DNA from: JAKACA01 sp050010115
GTDB lineage: Bacteria > Actinomycetota > Acidimicrobiia > Acidimicrobiales > Bog-793
Length of the DNA: 44,060 nucleotides
Direction of reading: 5' to 3'
Assembly (NCBI GenBank): GCA_050010115.1
Contig: JBEKLQ010000023.1
Location: 1-44,060 of the forward strand
A program made the position numbers and the translations under genes. Under the pieces are notes generated by a model. The model made no database searches, had not been told where the DNA came from, and saw nothing but the letters and a program-made list of their open reading frames with translations. This document shows positions 1 to 8,169 of this stretch, piece after piece; the first letter of the stretch is position 1; every line of letters starts with the position of its first letter.

Positions 1-183
1 ATCCAGATCGGTCCCGATGACCTGCAGGTCACGGTGACCAAGGAGCAGGTCCGGTCCGCGCCCGACATCGAGCTGCGCGGCGAGGAGCTATCTCAGGCGG
101 ACGAATCAGCCCTCTATCACCACTTCGAACAGAATTACACGCCCATCGGCACCGAGAGCGGGCGCCGGCTCGCTCGCCGGTGA
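1..183 (+). CDS. C-terminal end of a PRC-barrel-like stress protein (partial)
   Basis: The window opens inside a reading frame that runs 60 codons to a TGA at 181-183; its start lies outside. The visible part contains KEQVRSAPDIEL followed by ELSQADESALYHHF. This resembles the segment after PRC-barrel domains in actinobacterial proteins of the YsnF/DUF2382 type, where a phrase like V-K-D-A-P is followed by an acidic stretch and LYxHY. Such proteins are usually linked to stress but have no defined reaction. The family call rests on one short segment and is therefore moderate. No downstream gene overlaps it. Confidence 0.6.
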   Translation: MQIGPDDLQVTVTKEQVRSAPDIELRGEELSQADESALYHHFEQNYTPIGTESGRRLARR

Positions 184-247
184 TGTTTCTCGAGGGCACC
201 GAGGACGGCGCTCGCCCAGCGACGCTCGTATCTGGCACGATCAGTGC

Positions 248-472
248 ATGAGTGATTCCAGTGCTGACGACATAGCCGACAAGCAGTCCGTCGCCGGACT
301 TCCTTTGTACGCCGCCAGGGACGCCTCCTTGGACAGCGAGATCGACTTCGACGACGAGCAGGAGGACGATCAGTTGCCGCTCGACGTCATCGAAGCGCAA
401 GAGGCGGGTGCCCTCCTCGACGACCCGGACGCCTTGGCGCAGGAGCAGGCGGAGGAGGAGGAGCAGGACTGA
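248..472 (+). CDS. small acidic hypothetical protein (74 aa)
   Basis: This is a 74-residue ORF starting at ATG 248. It is strongly acidic: residues 27-40 are almost all D/E, and the C-terminus is a run of E residues ending in QD. I see no membrane segment, signal peptide, cysteine or known motif, so it is probably soluble and partly disordered. I do not recognise a family. Its composition suits a real short protein better than a GC-driven shadow frame, because the opposite-strand frames here give Arg/Pro/Ser-rich nonsense. It stands alone, 65 bp after the PRC-barrel-like gene and facing the aminotransferase. Confidence 0.5.
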   Translation: MSDSSADDIADKQSVAGLPLYAARDASLDSEIDFDDEQEDDQLPLDVIEAQEAGALLDDPDALAQEQAEEEEQD

Positions 473-664
473 TCACCGCTGCGACGCGTCTGCACTGATC
501 GGAGCGAGACCGGATCGGCCCGACGACCCGCGGAGCTGGGTCGCCCAGCCACGATGTCCGGTAGCCCCGCAACGTCGGTGGGACCCACCAGGCGCTCTTA
601 GCTCATCTTGGCCCGTGGCGACCGACGCATGCCTCGCCGCTCGACTGGATCAGTGTCGGGGACG

Positions 665-2062
665 TCAGGAGCGCATTCGGGGCACCGCCGCTTGGCCATC
701 GGCAGCGCGGTTCGATAGGAGGTCTCCGGCTGCGGCGGCAAGCGCCGACTCGAGCCTGCTGAGCAAGTCGTCGCACGCCTCCGGGTCGATCACGAGTGGC
801 GGGGCGATCACCAGCCAGTCACCGAAGCGCCCGCTGTTCTGGCGACGCGAGTAAAGAAGAAGGCCCTGCTCGAGACCGTGACGGAGAACAGCCGAACCGG
901 GATCGATGTCCGTGGGGAACCGCGCCAGGGTGCCCTTGTCGGCGACGAGCTCGATCGCGAGGAGCAATCCTCGGCCGCGGACGTCGCCGATGAGCGGCGA
1001 GTCGTAGGCGATCCTGTCGAGTCCGGCTCGCAGGCGCACGCCCATCTGCTCGGCGTGGGCGATCAGGTCGTGTTCGACGATCTCGTCGAGAACGGCGGTG
1101 GCCGCAGCGCAGGCGATCGGACTCGCGTCGTAAGAGTGGGACACGACAAAACCGGTCGTTGCGGAGAGATCCTCGACGAGGTGCGCGGGCATGAGCGCTG
1201 CGCCGAGCGGCGCGTAGCCGGCGGCCAAACCCTTGGCAAGCACGGCGACGTCGGGTAGTGCGTCGGGGGCGTGGTGGGCCGCGAGGAAGTGCCCAGTCCG
1301 GAATGCGCAGACGCTCTCGTCGAACACGAGCCGGATGCCGTGGTGGTCGCAGATGGCGCGCGCTCCGCTCGCGAACGATGGGTGCGGGACGTTGACACCG
1401 GAGGCCTGGCCGCCGATCGGTTCGATGACGAAGGCGAGCACCTGGTCGGCGCCGACCCGCTCGATTGTCTCCTCGAGCGCAGCGAGGCTCGCAGTGGCCG
1501 CCGCCTCCGGGCTGGAGGCCCGACAGGTGAGTGGGGCGGGTACCTTCTCCGACAACACCGCCAAGGGGCCCCAGAGCGCCGGCACGCTGACGTCGCCGTT
1601 GAGGCCGAGCGTCCCGAGGGTTGCGCCGTGATAGCCGGGCATGAGCGAGATCACGCGGTGGCGCTGACCCTGTCCGGTCGCGACAGCATGGGCGCGCAGG
1701 AATTTGAGCGCCATCTCGACGGCTTCGGAGCCACCGGACGTGAGGTGCGCTCGCTCGAACCCGGCGCCGGCAAGTGAGGCGAGTCGCTCGGTGAGCGCGG
1801 CGTTTGCGTGATGCCTGGTCGTGCGCGAATACGTATAGGTCAGTTTCCTGCCCTGCTCCAGCATCGCCTGGAGCACGCGCTCGTTGCCCTGGCCAAGCCC
1901 CGCGAGAAACGGGCCCGAACAGGCGTCGAGCAGGCGCCTACCGCGATCGTCGATCAGGTAGATGCCCTCTCCCGCGACGATCGTCGGCAGACAGCGTGCC
2001 GCCACACGGTCGAAGAACACGTCCTGTGTGCCGCCCACCGCCGGATAGCACCAGTCAGTCAT
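665..2062 (-). CDS. class III PLP-dependent aminotransferase
   Basis: The 465-residue product is typical in length for class III (omega/ornithine-type) aminotransferases, which move an amino group from an amine or omega-amino acid to a keto acid using PLP. Landmarks are YSRTTRHHANAALTERLA near residue 80, HLTSGGSEAVEMALKF near 105-120 (phosphate-binding loop), the cofactor Asp in VFDES near 245, and the Schiff-base Lys in LAKGLAAGYAPLGA near 277. The start at 2062 gives the usual N-terminal extension before the fold. Substrate cannot be read from the sequence; it fits the broad group annotated as aspartate aminotransferase family protein. It is a single gene followed by sixA on the same strand upstream of it, with no overlap. 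Confidence 0.85.
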   Translation of the reverse strand: MTDWCYPAVGGTQDVFFDRVAARCLPTIVAGEGIYLIDDRGRRLLDACSGPFLAGLGQGNERVLQAMLEQGRKLTYTYSRTTRHHANAALTERLASLAGAGFERAHLTSGGSEAVEMALKFLRAHAVATGQGQRHRVISLMPGYHGATLGTLGLNGDVSVPALWGPLAVLSEKVPAPLTCRASSPEAAATASLAALEETIERVGADQVLAFVIEPIGGQASGVNVPHPSFASGARAICDHHGIRLVFDESVCAFRTGHFLAAHHAPDALPDVAVLAKGLAAGYAPLGAALMPAHLVEDLSATTGFVVSHSYDASPIACAAATAVLDEIVEHDLIAHAEQMGVRLRAGLDRIAYDSPLIGDVRGRGLLLAIELVADKGTLARFPTDIDPGSAVLRHGLEQGLLLYSRRQNSGRFGDWLVIAPPLVIDPEACDDLLSRLESALAAAAGDLLSNRAADGQAAVPRMRS

Positions 2063-2207
2063 CGAACGACCCCTTGACCGTCGGTATCGGTGGATCGATC
2101 ATAGGCAACGGCGGGTTTCTTCTTGGAATCCAGACTCTCAGGTTTCGGCTGTTGATCGATGGCGAGGGTGCCCAGACCCGGGATTCGCGAACACGCCGCC
2201 CGGCCTG

Positions 2208-2717
2208 TCACGGCGAATCGCGTGCCTCGGTCTTGAACAGCCTGGGGTGCACGAGCCAGGCGAGCTCGCCGCATCCCGGTTCGAGGTCCGCCCATGATGC
2301 GATCTCGAGCTCGACGCGAGCGAGTGCGGCCGTGGGCATCCTCACACGGCCTCCGCCGATCAGGGTTTCCAGGGCTTCTGAGCAGGTCGGTTCGTGGCCA
2401 ACGATGAGGATCACGTCGAATCCCGGAGGCTGGCCTCGTAACTCGTCGAGGACCTCGGCCACTCCGCGATACAACGCCTCGCGGGTGCTCACCTCACAGC
2501 TCCAGCCGCCGGCTTTCATGGCGATCCGAATCGTTTGCCGGGCTCGTTCGGCGGGCGAGCTCAGCGCTCGGTCGGGGATCTGCCCGGCATCAGCAAGGAA
2601 CCGGCCCATAGCGCGGGCGCTCTGGCGGCCCCGTCCCGACAGCGGCCGAGCGAGATCGTCCGCCTGGCCTGCGTGCCAATCGGACTTCCCATGGCGGAAC
2701 AGGATCAGCGAAGGCAT
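2208..2717 (-). CDS. SixA-like histidine phosphatase
   Basis: The 169-residue product begins MPSLILFRHGKSDW, giving the RHG signature of the histidine phosphatase superfamily with the catalytic His near residue 9. Further landmarks are LSGRGRQSARAMG, SSPAERARQTI and the second catalytic His in ILIVGHEPT near residue 106. Size and motif spacing match SixA, which removes phosphate from phosphohistidine, rather than phosphoglycerate mutase. The frame is open upstream to 2795, but that extension is Arg/Pro-rich and overlaps the remnant next to it, so I start at the ATG at 2717. Its partner in this organism is unknown. Confidence 0.85.
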   Translation of the reverse strand: MPSLILFRHGKSDWHAGQADDLARPLSGRGRQSARAMGRFLADAGQIPDRALSSPAERARQTIRIAMKAGGWSCEVSTREALYRGVAEVLDELRGQPPGFDVILIVGHEPTCSEALETLIGGGRVRMPTAALARVELEIASWADLEPGCGELAWLVHPRLFKTEARDSP

Positions 2718-2887
2718 TGCCCACCTCGGCGTCCAACCCTGTCCGGGAGGCTGTCTCGGTTGTCGGGCCCGGCATCTCCGGTGTGCAGGTTGCACTCCGA
2801 GAGCTTGCAGCCACGGCGGAGCAGGGCCACGACCGACCAGATGAAGGCTGCGTCACCGTCAATTGTGGCAATTGTGGCCTCGGCCAT
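2705..2887 (-). pseudogene. remnant of a type I restriction HsdM N-terminus
   Basis: A 60-codon frame starts MAEATIATIDGD and contains AAFIWSVVALLRRGCKLSEC at about residues 13-32. This closely follows the start of type I methylase HsdM subunits, where FIWSVADLLRGDYKQSEYG is typical. After that block the similarity stops and the frame becomes Arg/Gly-rich before ending inside the sixA start region. None of the methylase motifs (SAM-binding FxGxG, NPPF/Y) follow. I read it as a scar of a lost hsdM gene with only the first helices left. It is too short for a function. Confidence 0.5.
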
Positions 2888-3124
2888 CGAACCTGTCTTC
2901 CTTGGGAACCACCGAACGCCGGAAGGCTACCGGCGGGACCGGAGGCCGTTGGCCGATCGCTTGGGATGGGGGAATCCAAAGGGCTCCAGCGAAGCCAGCT
3001 CCGCGAGCCAGGCCGGCGGGTCGGATTGGGCATAGGCCTCTACGCTGGACTCCGATGCCCCACCGCGTCGCGGTCCGCGTCTACGCCGAACTGAACGAGT
3101 TGCCGCCCGCGGTGCCCGAGCTTG

Positions 3125-3165
3125 GTGTCACCGTTGCTCGGCACAGTGCAGAGGTTCCGTGACAC
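3125..3165 (+). repeat. 41-bp palindromic element, copy 1
   Basis: This 41-bp unit is symmetric about its central A. It has outer arms GTGTCAC/GTGACAC (7 bp, perfect), 5-nt unpaired spacers, then an inner stem CTC-G-GCAC-A-GTGC-A-GAG. Two diverged copies with the same length and symmetry lie at 16590 and 16722. It sits in the gene-free stretch before recC. Confidence 0.85.
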
Positions 3166-3206
3166 CGACGGTGGTGGACGCCCCAGGCCCCCACAACCGA
3201 CGCTCA

Positions 3207-3261
3207 TTGTCACGGCTTTGTCACGGCTTTGTCACGGCTTTGTCACGGCTTTGTCACGGCT
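3207..3261 (+). repeat. five tandem 11-bp units (TTGTCACGGCT)
   Basis: Five exact head-to-tail copies of TTGTCACGGCT fill 3207-3261. The unit contains TGTCAC, the outer arm of the neighbouring 41-bp element. Directly after the array, 3269-3288 matches the right half of that element (AGTGCAGAGGTTCCG then GACAC, missing one T). The whole looks like a second element whose left arm has been amplified. Such an array can expand or contract by slippage. Confidence 0.9.
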
Positions 3262-3378
3262 TGCCTGCAGTGCAGAGGTTCCGGACACCGGCGCCAGCTC
3301 GATCGGGCAGCCGGCCAATCCTCGAGGGTACGCCCGCTACGCGACCGGAGATGACTCGCAAAGCCTAGGTTTCTCATC

Positions 3379-6300
3379 ATGCTCCACCTCCACCGCTCCG
3401 AACGCGCCGACGGGCTCGTGACGATGCTGGCCGACCTCGTCGCCGAGCCCCTCGACGACGCCATGGTGGCCGAGGTGGTGGCCGTCCCCACCCGAGGCGT
3501 CGAGCGATGGCTGACCCAGCAGCTATCGGCCCACCTCGGCACGGCCCCTGGCCGCAACGACGGGGTATGCGCCAACGTCGACTTCCCGTTTCCCGGCAGC
3601 CTGATCGGCGCTGCCCTGGCCGCTGGCGGCGGCATCGACCCGAAAGCCGACCCGTGGGCGCCGCAGCGATCGGTCTGGCCGCTGCTCGACGTGGTGGACG
3701 CGAGCCTCGACGAAGGATGGCTCGCTCCCCTGGCCTCCCACCTGCGCAACTCCGCACCCGAAGGCGAGTCCCGGCGCTTCGCCGCCGTCCGGCACATCGC
3801 CGACCTCTACGACCGCTACAGCGTCCACCGCCCCGAGATGCTGCGGTCGTGGTTGAACGGCGACAAGGACCACCCGAGCGCCGGCTGGCAGCCCGAGCTG
3901 TGGCGAAGGCTGCGGCGCCGCATCGGCCAGCCCAGCCCCGCCGAGCGGCTCATCGACGCCTGCGCCCGCCTGCAAGATGAGCCGGCATTGCTCGAGCTCC
4001 CGGCGCGGATCTCGCTCTTCGGCCTCACCCGGCTCCCTGCCAGCTACCTCGACGTGCTCGACGCCATCGCCACCGGCCGGGACGTCCACTTGTTCCTCCT
4101 CCATCCGTCGCCGGCGCTGTGGGCCCGGGTGGCAGCGACACTCGAAGGCCCGGCGCGCGGCCTGCCCCGCACCGAGGACCTCACCGCCAACGAGACGAGG
4201 CACCCCCTCCTCGCCTCCTGGGGCCGCGACGCAAGGGAGATGCAGTTGGTGCTCCGAGGCTCCGGCAGCCGAGCGGTGACGGACAACCACCGGCCGGTCG
4301 ACGATGCCGTCGCCGACCTCCTCCACCGGCTCCAGTCCGACATCCGTGCCGACCGCCAGCCGCCCGGGCTGCCGACGCCCGGCAAGGACGACGCCAGACC
4401 GGCGCTCGACCCACGAGACCGGAGCGTCCAGGTCCACGCTTGCCACGGTCGGTCCCGCCAAGTCGAGGTGATCCGCGACACGATCCTCCACCTCCTCGAC
4501 GAGAACGCGACGCTCGAGCCCCGCGACGTGATCGTGATGTGCCCCGACATCGAAACCTTCGCCCCCCTCATCCAAGCCACCTTCGGCGGCTACGACCCGC
4601 AGGACGAGGACACCTACGCCGTGGCGGACCTTCGGGTTCGTCTCGCCGACCGGTCGCTGCGCCAGACCAACCCGGTCCTTGGAGTCGTTGCGGAGCTGCT
4701 GGATCTTGCCGCCTCGCGCATCACGGCGACCCAAGTGCTCGACTTGGCTGGCCGGGAGCCGGTGCGGCGGCGCTTCCACTTCGACGACGACGACCTCACC
4801 CGGGTTGAGGAGTGGGTCGTGGGTGCCGGCGTGCGCTGGGGACTCGACGCCGACCATCGGGCACCGTTCAAGCTCGACCAGCTGGAGGCCAACACGTGGC
4901 GCGCTGGCCTCGACCGGGCGCTGCTCGGGGTCACGATGGCTGAGCAGGGCCAGCGGCTCTTCGGTGGAACACTCCCACTCGACGACATGGACAGCGGCGA
5001 CATCGATCTTGCCGGCCGGATCGCCGAGCTCCTCGATCGCCTCGGGACAGCGGTCTCAGTTCTGCAAGGGACGCGGCCCATCGACGACTGGGCGAAGGGC
5101 CTCGCTGACATCGCCGACTCGTTCACGGCGACCTCGGAGCAGGACGCCTGGCAGCGCGTGCAGCTGCAACGCCTCCTCGACGAGCTCGTCGGAGAGGCCA
5201 CGACCGACGGCGACGTAAGCACCTTCGCCCTCAGCCCGGCCGACATCCGCGCTCTCCTCACCGACCGGCTGAGAGGTCGCCCCACGAGGGCCAACTTCCG
5301 TACCGGCCACCTCACCATCTGCACCTTGGTTCCCATGCGGTCGGTCCCCCACCGTGTGGTCTGTCTGCTCGGTCTCGACGATGGCGTGTTTCCTCGCCAC
5401 GTAGAACGCGACGGCGACGACCTCATCGCCGCCGACCCGCAGGTCGGCGACAACGACGCCCGTACCGAGGACCGCCAGCTCCTGCTCGACGCGCTGCTGG
5501 CGGCCACCGACCAACTCGTCATCACCTACACCGCCCGGGACGAGCGCACGAACCTCGCTCGGCCACCGGCGGTGCCACTCGGCGAGCTGCTCGACGTGAT
5601 CGACCGCACGGTCAGAGCAGACGACGCACCGGCGCGCAGCCACATCATGATCCACCACCCGCTGCAGCCCTTCGACGTCCGCAACTTCACGCCCGGCGCG
5701 CTCATCGCGCAGCGGCCGTGGAGCTTCGACGCCGTCAACCTCGACGGTGCCCGGGCTTCGACACGTCCACGGGTGAAGCCAGGCCCGTGGCTCCCCGGCC
5801 CGTTGCCCGACATCGACCTCACGACAGTCGAGCTCGAGCGGCTCGAGGCATTCGTACGTCACCCGGTGCGCGCCTTCCTCCGCAACCGGCTCGGCGTCTC
5901 GCTCGCCGACCGCTCCCGAGAGATCGACGACGCTCTCCCTATCGACCTCGACGCCTTGGAACGCTGGGGTGTCGCCGAGCGGCTGCTGGCGGCACGCCTT
6001 TCCGGCGCCAACCGCGACGACTGCATCGCTGCCGAGCGTGCTCGCGGCCTGCTACCGCCGGGCGAGCTCGCCACACCGGTGCTCGCCAACATCATGCCGA
6101 CGGTCGAGCAGCTCGTGGCGCTCGGCCACAGCGGCGTCGAACTGACCTCGCTCGATATCAACGTCGCCGTCTCAGCCGGCACAACGCTGATCGGCACGGT
6201 CGCCCACCTCCGGGGCGACGTATTGCACACCGTCACGTACTCGGGCGTGTCCCCTGCTCACCGGCTCATCGCCTGGGTCCGGCTGCTGGCGCTCAGCGCC

Positions 6301-6789
6301 GCCTGGCCGGACCGGCGGTTCGAGGCGCTCACGATCGGCCGGGCCCGTGAGGGGACGCGGGGCGCCAAGGTCACGACCGCGAAAATCAACGCACTCGGCG
6401 GCGATCCCACCACCCGTCAAGCGGCGGCGATCGAGTACCTACAGACTCTTGTCGACCTCTACCGGCGGGGGATGCGCGAGCCGCTGCCGATCTACTGCAA
6501 GACCACAGCCGCCTGGGCAGGCGCCGCCTACCACGGCCGGGATGCCCACAAGGCGGCGAGCAACGCCTGGACGTCGAGCTTCAACTACCCACGGGAGGAC
6601 CGGGACCCGGAGCACCAGTTGGTGTTGGGGGGGGTGATGGGACTTGATTGGGTGCTGGCGCAGACCGGAACACCTCGCGACGACGAGAGGTCCGACGGAT
6701 GGGAAGCCGGCGAGCCGACCCGCTTCGGCCGTTATGCCCGCCGTCTCTGGGACGGCCCGCTCGATCACGAGGAGCTGGCCGACCAGTGA
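3379..6789 (+). CDS. recC: exodeoxyribonuclease V subunit gamma RecC
   Basis: The 1136-residue product is the RecC subunit of RecBCD, which processes double-strand DNA ends for RecA recombination. RecC holds the complex together and scans for the Chi sequence. Recognisable parts are VAVPTRGVERWLTQQLSAHL near residues 34-53 (inactivated helicase core), VCANVDFPFPGSLI near 62-75, DVIVMCPDIETFAPLI near 378-393, and MRSVPHRVVCLLGLDDGVFP near 652-671, a signature phrase of the family. Length equals that of other RecC proteins (about 1100). The start at 3379 has no strong ribosome site but no upstream alternative is better. Unusually, recB-recD are not next to it but 4.4 kb downstream. Confidence 0.95.
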   Translation: MLHLHRSERADGLVTMLADLVAEPLDDAMVAEVVAVPTRGVERWLTQQLSAHLGTAPGRNDGVCANVDFPFPGSLIGAALAAGGGIDPKADPWAPQRSVWPLLDVVDASLDEGWLAPLASHLRNSAPEGESRRFAAVRHIADLYDRYSVHRPEMLRSWLNGDKDHPSAGWQPELWRRLRRRIGQPSPAERLIDACARLQDEPALLELPARISLFGLTRLPASYLDVLDAIATGRDVHLFLLHPSPALWARVAATLEGPARGLPRTEDLTANETRHPLLASWGRDAREMQLVLRGSGSRAVTDNHRPVDDAVADLLHRLQSDIRADRQPPGLPTPGKDDARPALDPRDRSVQVHACHGRSRQVEVIRDTILHLLDENATLEPRDVIVMCPDIETFAPLIQATFGGYDPQDEDTYAVADLRVRLADRSLRQTNPVLGVVAELLDLAASRITATQVLDLAGREPVRRRFHFDDDDLTRVEEWVVGAGVRWGLDADHRAPFKLDQLEANTWRAGLDRALLGVTMAEQGQRLFGGTLPLDDMDSGDIDLAGRIAELLDRLGTAVSVLQGTRPIDDWAKGLADIADSFTATSEQDAWQRVQLQRLLDELVGEATTDGDVSTFALSPADIRALLTDRLRGRPTRANFRTGHLTICTLVPMRSVPHRVVCLLGLDDGVFPRHVERDGDDLIAADPQVGDNDARTEDRQLLLDALLAATDQLVITYTARDERTNLARPPAVPLGELLDVIDRTVRADDAPARSHIMIHHPLQPFDVRNFTPGALIAQRPWSFDAVNLDGARASTRPRVKPGPWLPGPLPDIDLTTVELERLEAFVRHPVRAFLRNRLGVSLADRSREIDDALPIDLDALERWGVAERLLAARLSGANRDDCIAAERARGLLPPGELATPVLANIMPTVEQLVALGHSGVELTSLDINVAVSAGTTLIGTVAHLRGDVLHTVTYSGVSPAHRLIAWVRLLALSAAWPDRRFEALTIGRAREGTRGAKVTTAKINALGGDPTTRQAAAIEYLQTLVDLYRRGMREPLPIYCKTTAAWAGAAYHGRDAHKAASNAWTSSFNYPREDRDPEHQLVLGGVMGLDWVLAQTGTPRDDERSDGWEAGEPTRFGRYARRLWDGPLDHEELADQ

Positions 6790-6823
6790 CAGTTACCGCT
6801 TCAAGTCGGCGAAGTCGGCGTCC

Positions 6824-7099
6824 TTAGCGGACTTCCTCGTGAACCGCCGTCTCGCGACCTTGTGCGTCCACCGTCTGTTGGTCGTAGGTCGAACGGCGAC
6901 TGCTGTTCCGCTGAGTGGCGAACAGCGCGGCCGAGATGAGAAGACCGGCGCCTCCGGCGATCATGAGCACGACGCCCACAGTGGAGAGCTTGAACCCATG
7001 GGTGGGCGTTGTGACCGCCCAGTACATGATCGCACCGGCAGTGATCGCCAGGATGCTGAACACGATTCCCGTGCCATATCCGGATCTGTTGTCTGTCAT
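6824..7099 (-). CDS. small two-helix membrane protein (DUF6458-like)
   Basis: The 91-residue product starts MTDNRSGYGTGIVFSILAIT. It has two hydrophobic segments, about residues 9-30 and 37-61, joined by a short loop, followed by a polar tail with many charged residues. The second helix contains VGVVLMIAGGAGLLIS, which resembles actinobacterial DUF6458 proteins, a family of unknown role. It is divergent from the MarR-like gene, and the intergenic region (7100-7194) contains the phased CTAG array, so the regulator may control both. The 3' end faces the recC stop with only 34 bp between. Confidence 0.7.
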   Translation of the reverse strand: MTDNRSGYGTGIVFSILAITAGAIMYWAVTTPTHGFKLSTVGVVLMIAGGAGLLISAALFATQRNSSRRSTYDQQTVDAQGRETAVHEEVR

Positions 7100-7124
7100 C
7101 GCCTCACACTCACTCTCTTCGTTG

Positions 7125-7194
7125 CTAGAAACAGTACTCTAGTTATTCATCACTAGCAAATCTTTTCTAGAACCAATCTGCTAGACTAGCAGCG
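7125..7194 (+). promoter_or_regulatory. five CTAG sites at exact 14-bp spacing, ending at the MarR-like start
   Basis: CTAG occurs at 7125, 7139, 7153, 7167 and 7181, each exactly 14 bp apart, and the ATG follows at 7195, again 14 bp on. A sixth CTAG at 7186 completes a perfect palindrome, CTGCTAG-A-CTAGCAG (7178-7192). A possible -10 TAGACT (7182-7187) lies 7 bp before the ATG, which would give a leaderless mRNA. CTAG is rare in GC-rich DNA. The array probably binds a dimeric regulator, likely the MarR-like product itself. Confidence 0.65.
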
Positions 7195-7605
7195 ATGGAC
7201 GAGTGGAGCTTTCTGACCAAACACGCACGTGCCCTGGCCTGCATCGCCCACGACCCGGGGGTGCGGCTGCGCGACATCGCCACGGAGCTCGGCGTCACCG
7301 AGCGGAGTGCATATGGCATCGTCAACGATCTGGCCGCGGCGGGCTACGTGGTCAAGGACAAGGACGGCCGTCGCAACCGGTACGAGATCCAGGGCCACCT
7401 GCCGCTCAGAGACGCGATCGGACGAGAGCGCACCATCGGTGAGGTGCTGGAGATACTGGTCGACAGAACGGCCCCGGGGCCAGCCCGGGGAGACCAGCTG
7501 CACGGGCCCAACAATGCGCCTCCGGGCGGCTCCGTCACCGCAGAGGTAGGCCGTACATCGGCGAGCCGCCGTTCAACACCAGCCCGAGGAGGGCGCCGTG
7601 ACTGA
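7195..7605 (+). CDS. MarR-like winged-helix transcriptional regulator
   Basis: The 136-residue product has a winged helix in its first 75 residues: FLTKHARALACIAHDPGVRL, then RDIATELGVTERSAYGIVNDL (helix-turn-helix, about 26-46) and a wing GYVVKDKDGRRNRYEI. This type of short HTH protein usually acts as a dimeric repressor. The tail from about residue 95 is Pro/Arg/Ser-rich and looks disordered. I see no metal- or ligand-binding motif. The start at 7195 lies directly after a palindrome and the CTAG array, suggesting autoregulation. The 3' end overlaps the next gene by 8 bp, so the two are probably translated together. Confidence 0.8.
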   Translation: MDEWSFLTKHARALACIAHDPGVRLRDIATELGVTERSAYGIVNDLAAAGYVVKDKDGRRNRYEIQGHLPLRDAIGRERTIGEVLEILVDRTAPGPARGDQLHGPNNAPPGGSVTAEVGRTSASRRSTPARGGRRD

Positions 7606-8098
7606 TGCCCAAGCAGCCCAAGGCGTAGATGCGGAACCTGTCCAGCCTCAACTCATGGCAGATCAAGAGCTTCCGACCGAGAGTCCCTCGTTGCCCCCGG
7701 CCGGGCCGACTCGAATTTCAGGGACGTGGGTGGGGATCATCGTCGCTGCTGTTGTGCTGGTGCTGTTGCTGGTGTTCGTCCTCCAGAACACTCAGTCGGT
7801 GAAAGTCTCGTACTTCTCCGGCCACGGGAAGATACCTCTCGGCGTCGTTCTGATACTTGCCGCCGTCGGAGGTGTGCTGTTCGCAGGCGTGGTCGCCTCG
7901 TTGAGGATCTTGCAGATCCGCCGCCGGCTGGGCAGCCGCCAGGGCCAGAGCGTGGCTCCCCCACGAGGAGAACGTGGTCCTGAACCGATGCTCGATGCCG
8001 AGTCCGGCCATCCGGCACCCGGCCCGGAGGTCCTCGGGCACCAGCCCTCCAGTCCCGGCGCCGCCGGCGGCCTCCACGCTGAGCGTGTCCCGGAATGA
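7598..8098 (+). CDS. LapA-domain (DUF1049) membrane protein
   Basis: The 166-residue product starts at GTG 7598 inside the end of the MarR-like gene. After a polar, Pro-rich N-terminus come two membrane segments: WVGIIVAAVVLVLLLVFVLQ at about 46-65 and a second at about 80-103. The phrase FVLQNTQSVKVSYF between them is the hallmark of LapA-domain proteins. The cytoplasmic tail begins RILQIRRRLG and is polar and low in complexity. In proteobacteria LapA helps lipopolysaccharide assembly; in an actinobacterium that role cannot apply and the function is unknown. Coupling to the regulator suggests joint expression. Confidence 0.8.
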   Translation: MTDAQAAQGVDAEPVQPQLMADQELPTESPSLPPAGPTRISGTWVGIIVAAVVLVLLLVFVLQNTQSVKVSYFSGHGKIPLGVVLILAAVGGVLFAGVVASLRILQIRRRLGSRQGQSVAPPRGERGPEPMLDAESGHPAPGPEVLGHQPSSPGAAGGLHAERVPE

Positions 8099-8169
8099 CA
8101 ACCGATGCCGCTTTGAAATGGGAACCTCCGTCGCACGCAATTGGGCGGCGTGACTGGGGTCCCGAGGCG

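Larger units (their letters stand above)
2888..3378. other. gene-free stretch before recC
   Basis: No convincing coding region lies here; the short frames are Arg/Pro-rich and lack ribosome sites. It holds the 41-bp palindromic element at 3125, the 11-bp tandem array at 3207 and the half-element at 3269. The recC promoter should lie between about 3290 and 3378, but I see no convincing -35/-10 pair. Confidence 0.6.

Noticed and set aside
665..2062. BioA (adenosylmethionine-8-amino-7-oxononanoate aminotransferase)
   Set aside because: The fold fits but no other biotin gene is present and the specific BioA phrases were not seen.
3207..3261. CRISPR array
   Set aside because: Units are 11 bp and directly joined with no spacers.
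3523..4857. 444-codon minus-strand frame opposite recC
   Set aside because: Antisense shadow of recC with Val/Gly/Glu-rich low-information sequence and no motif.
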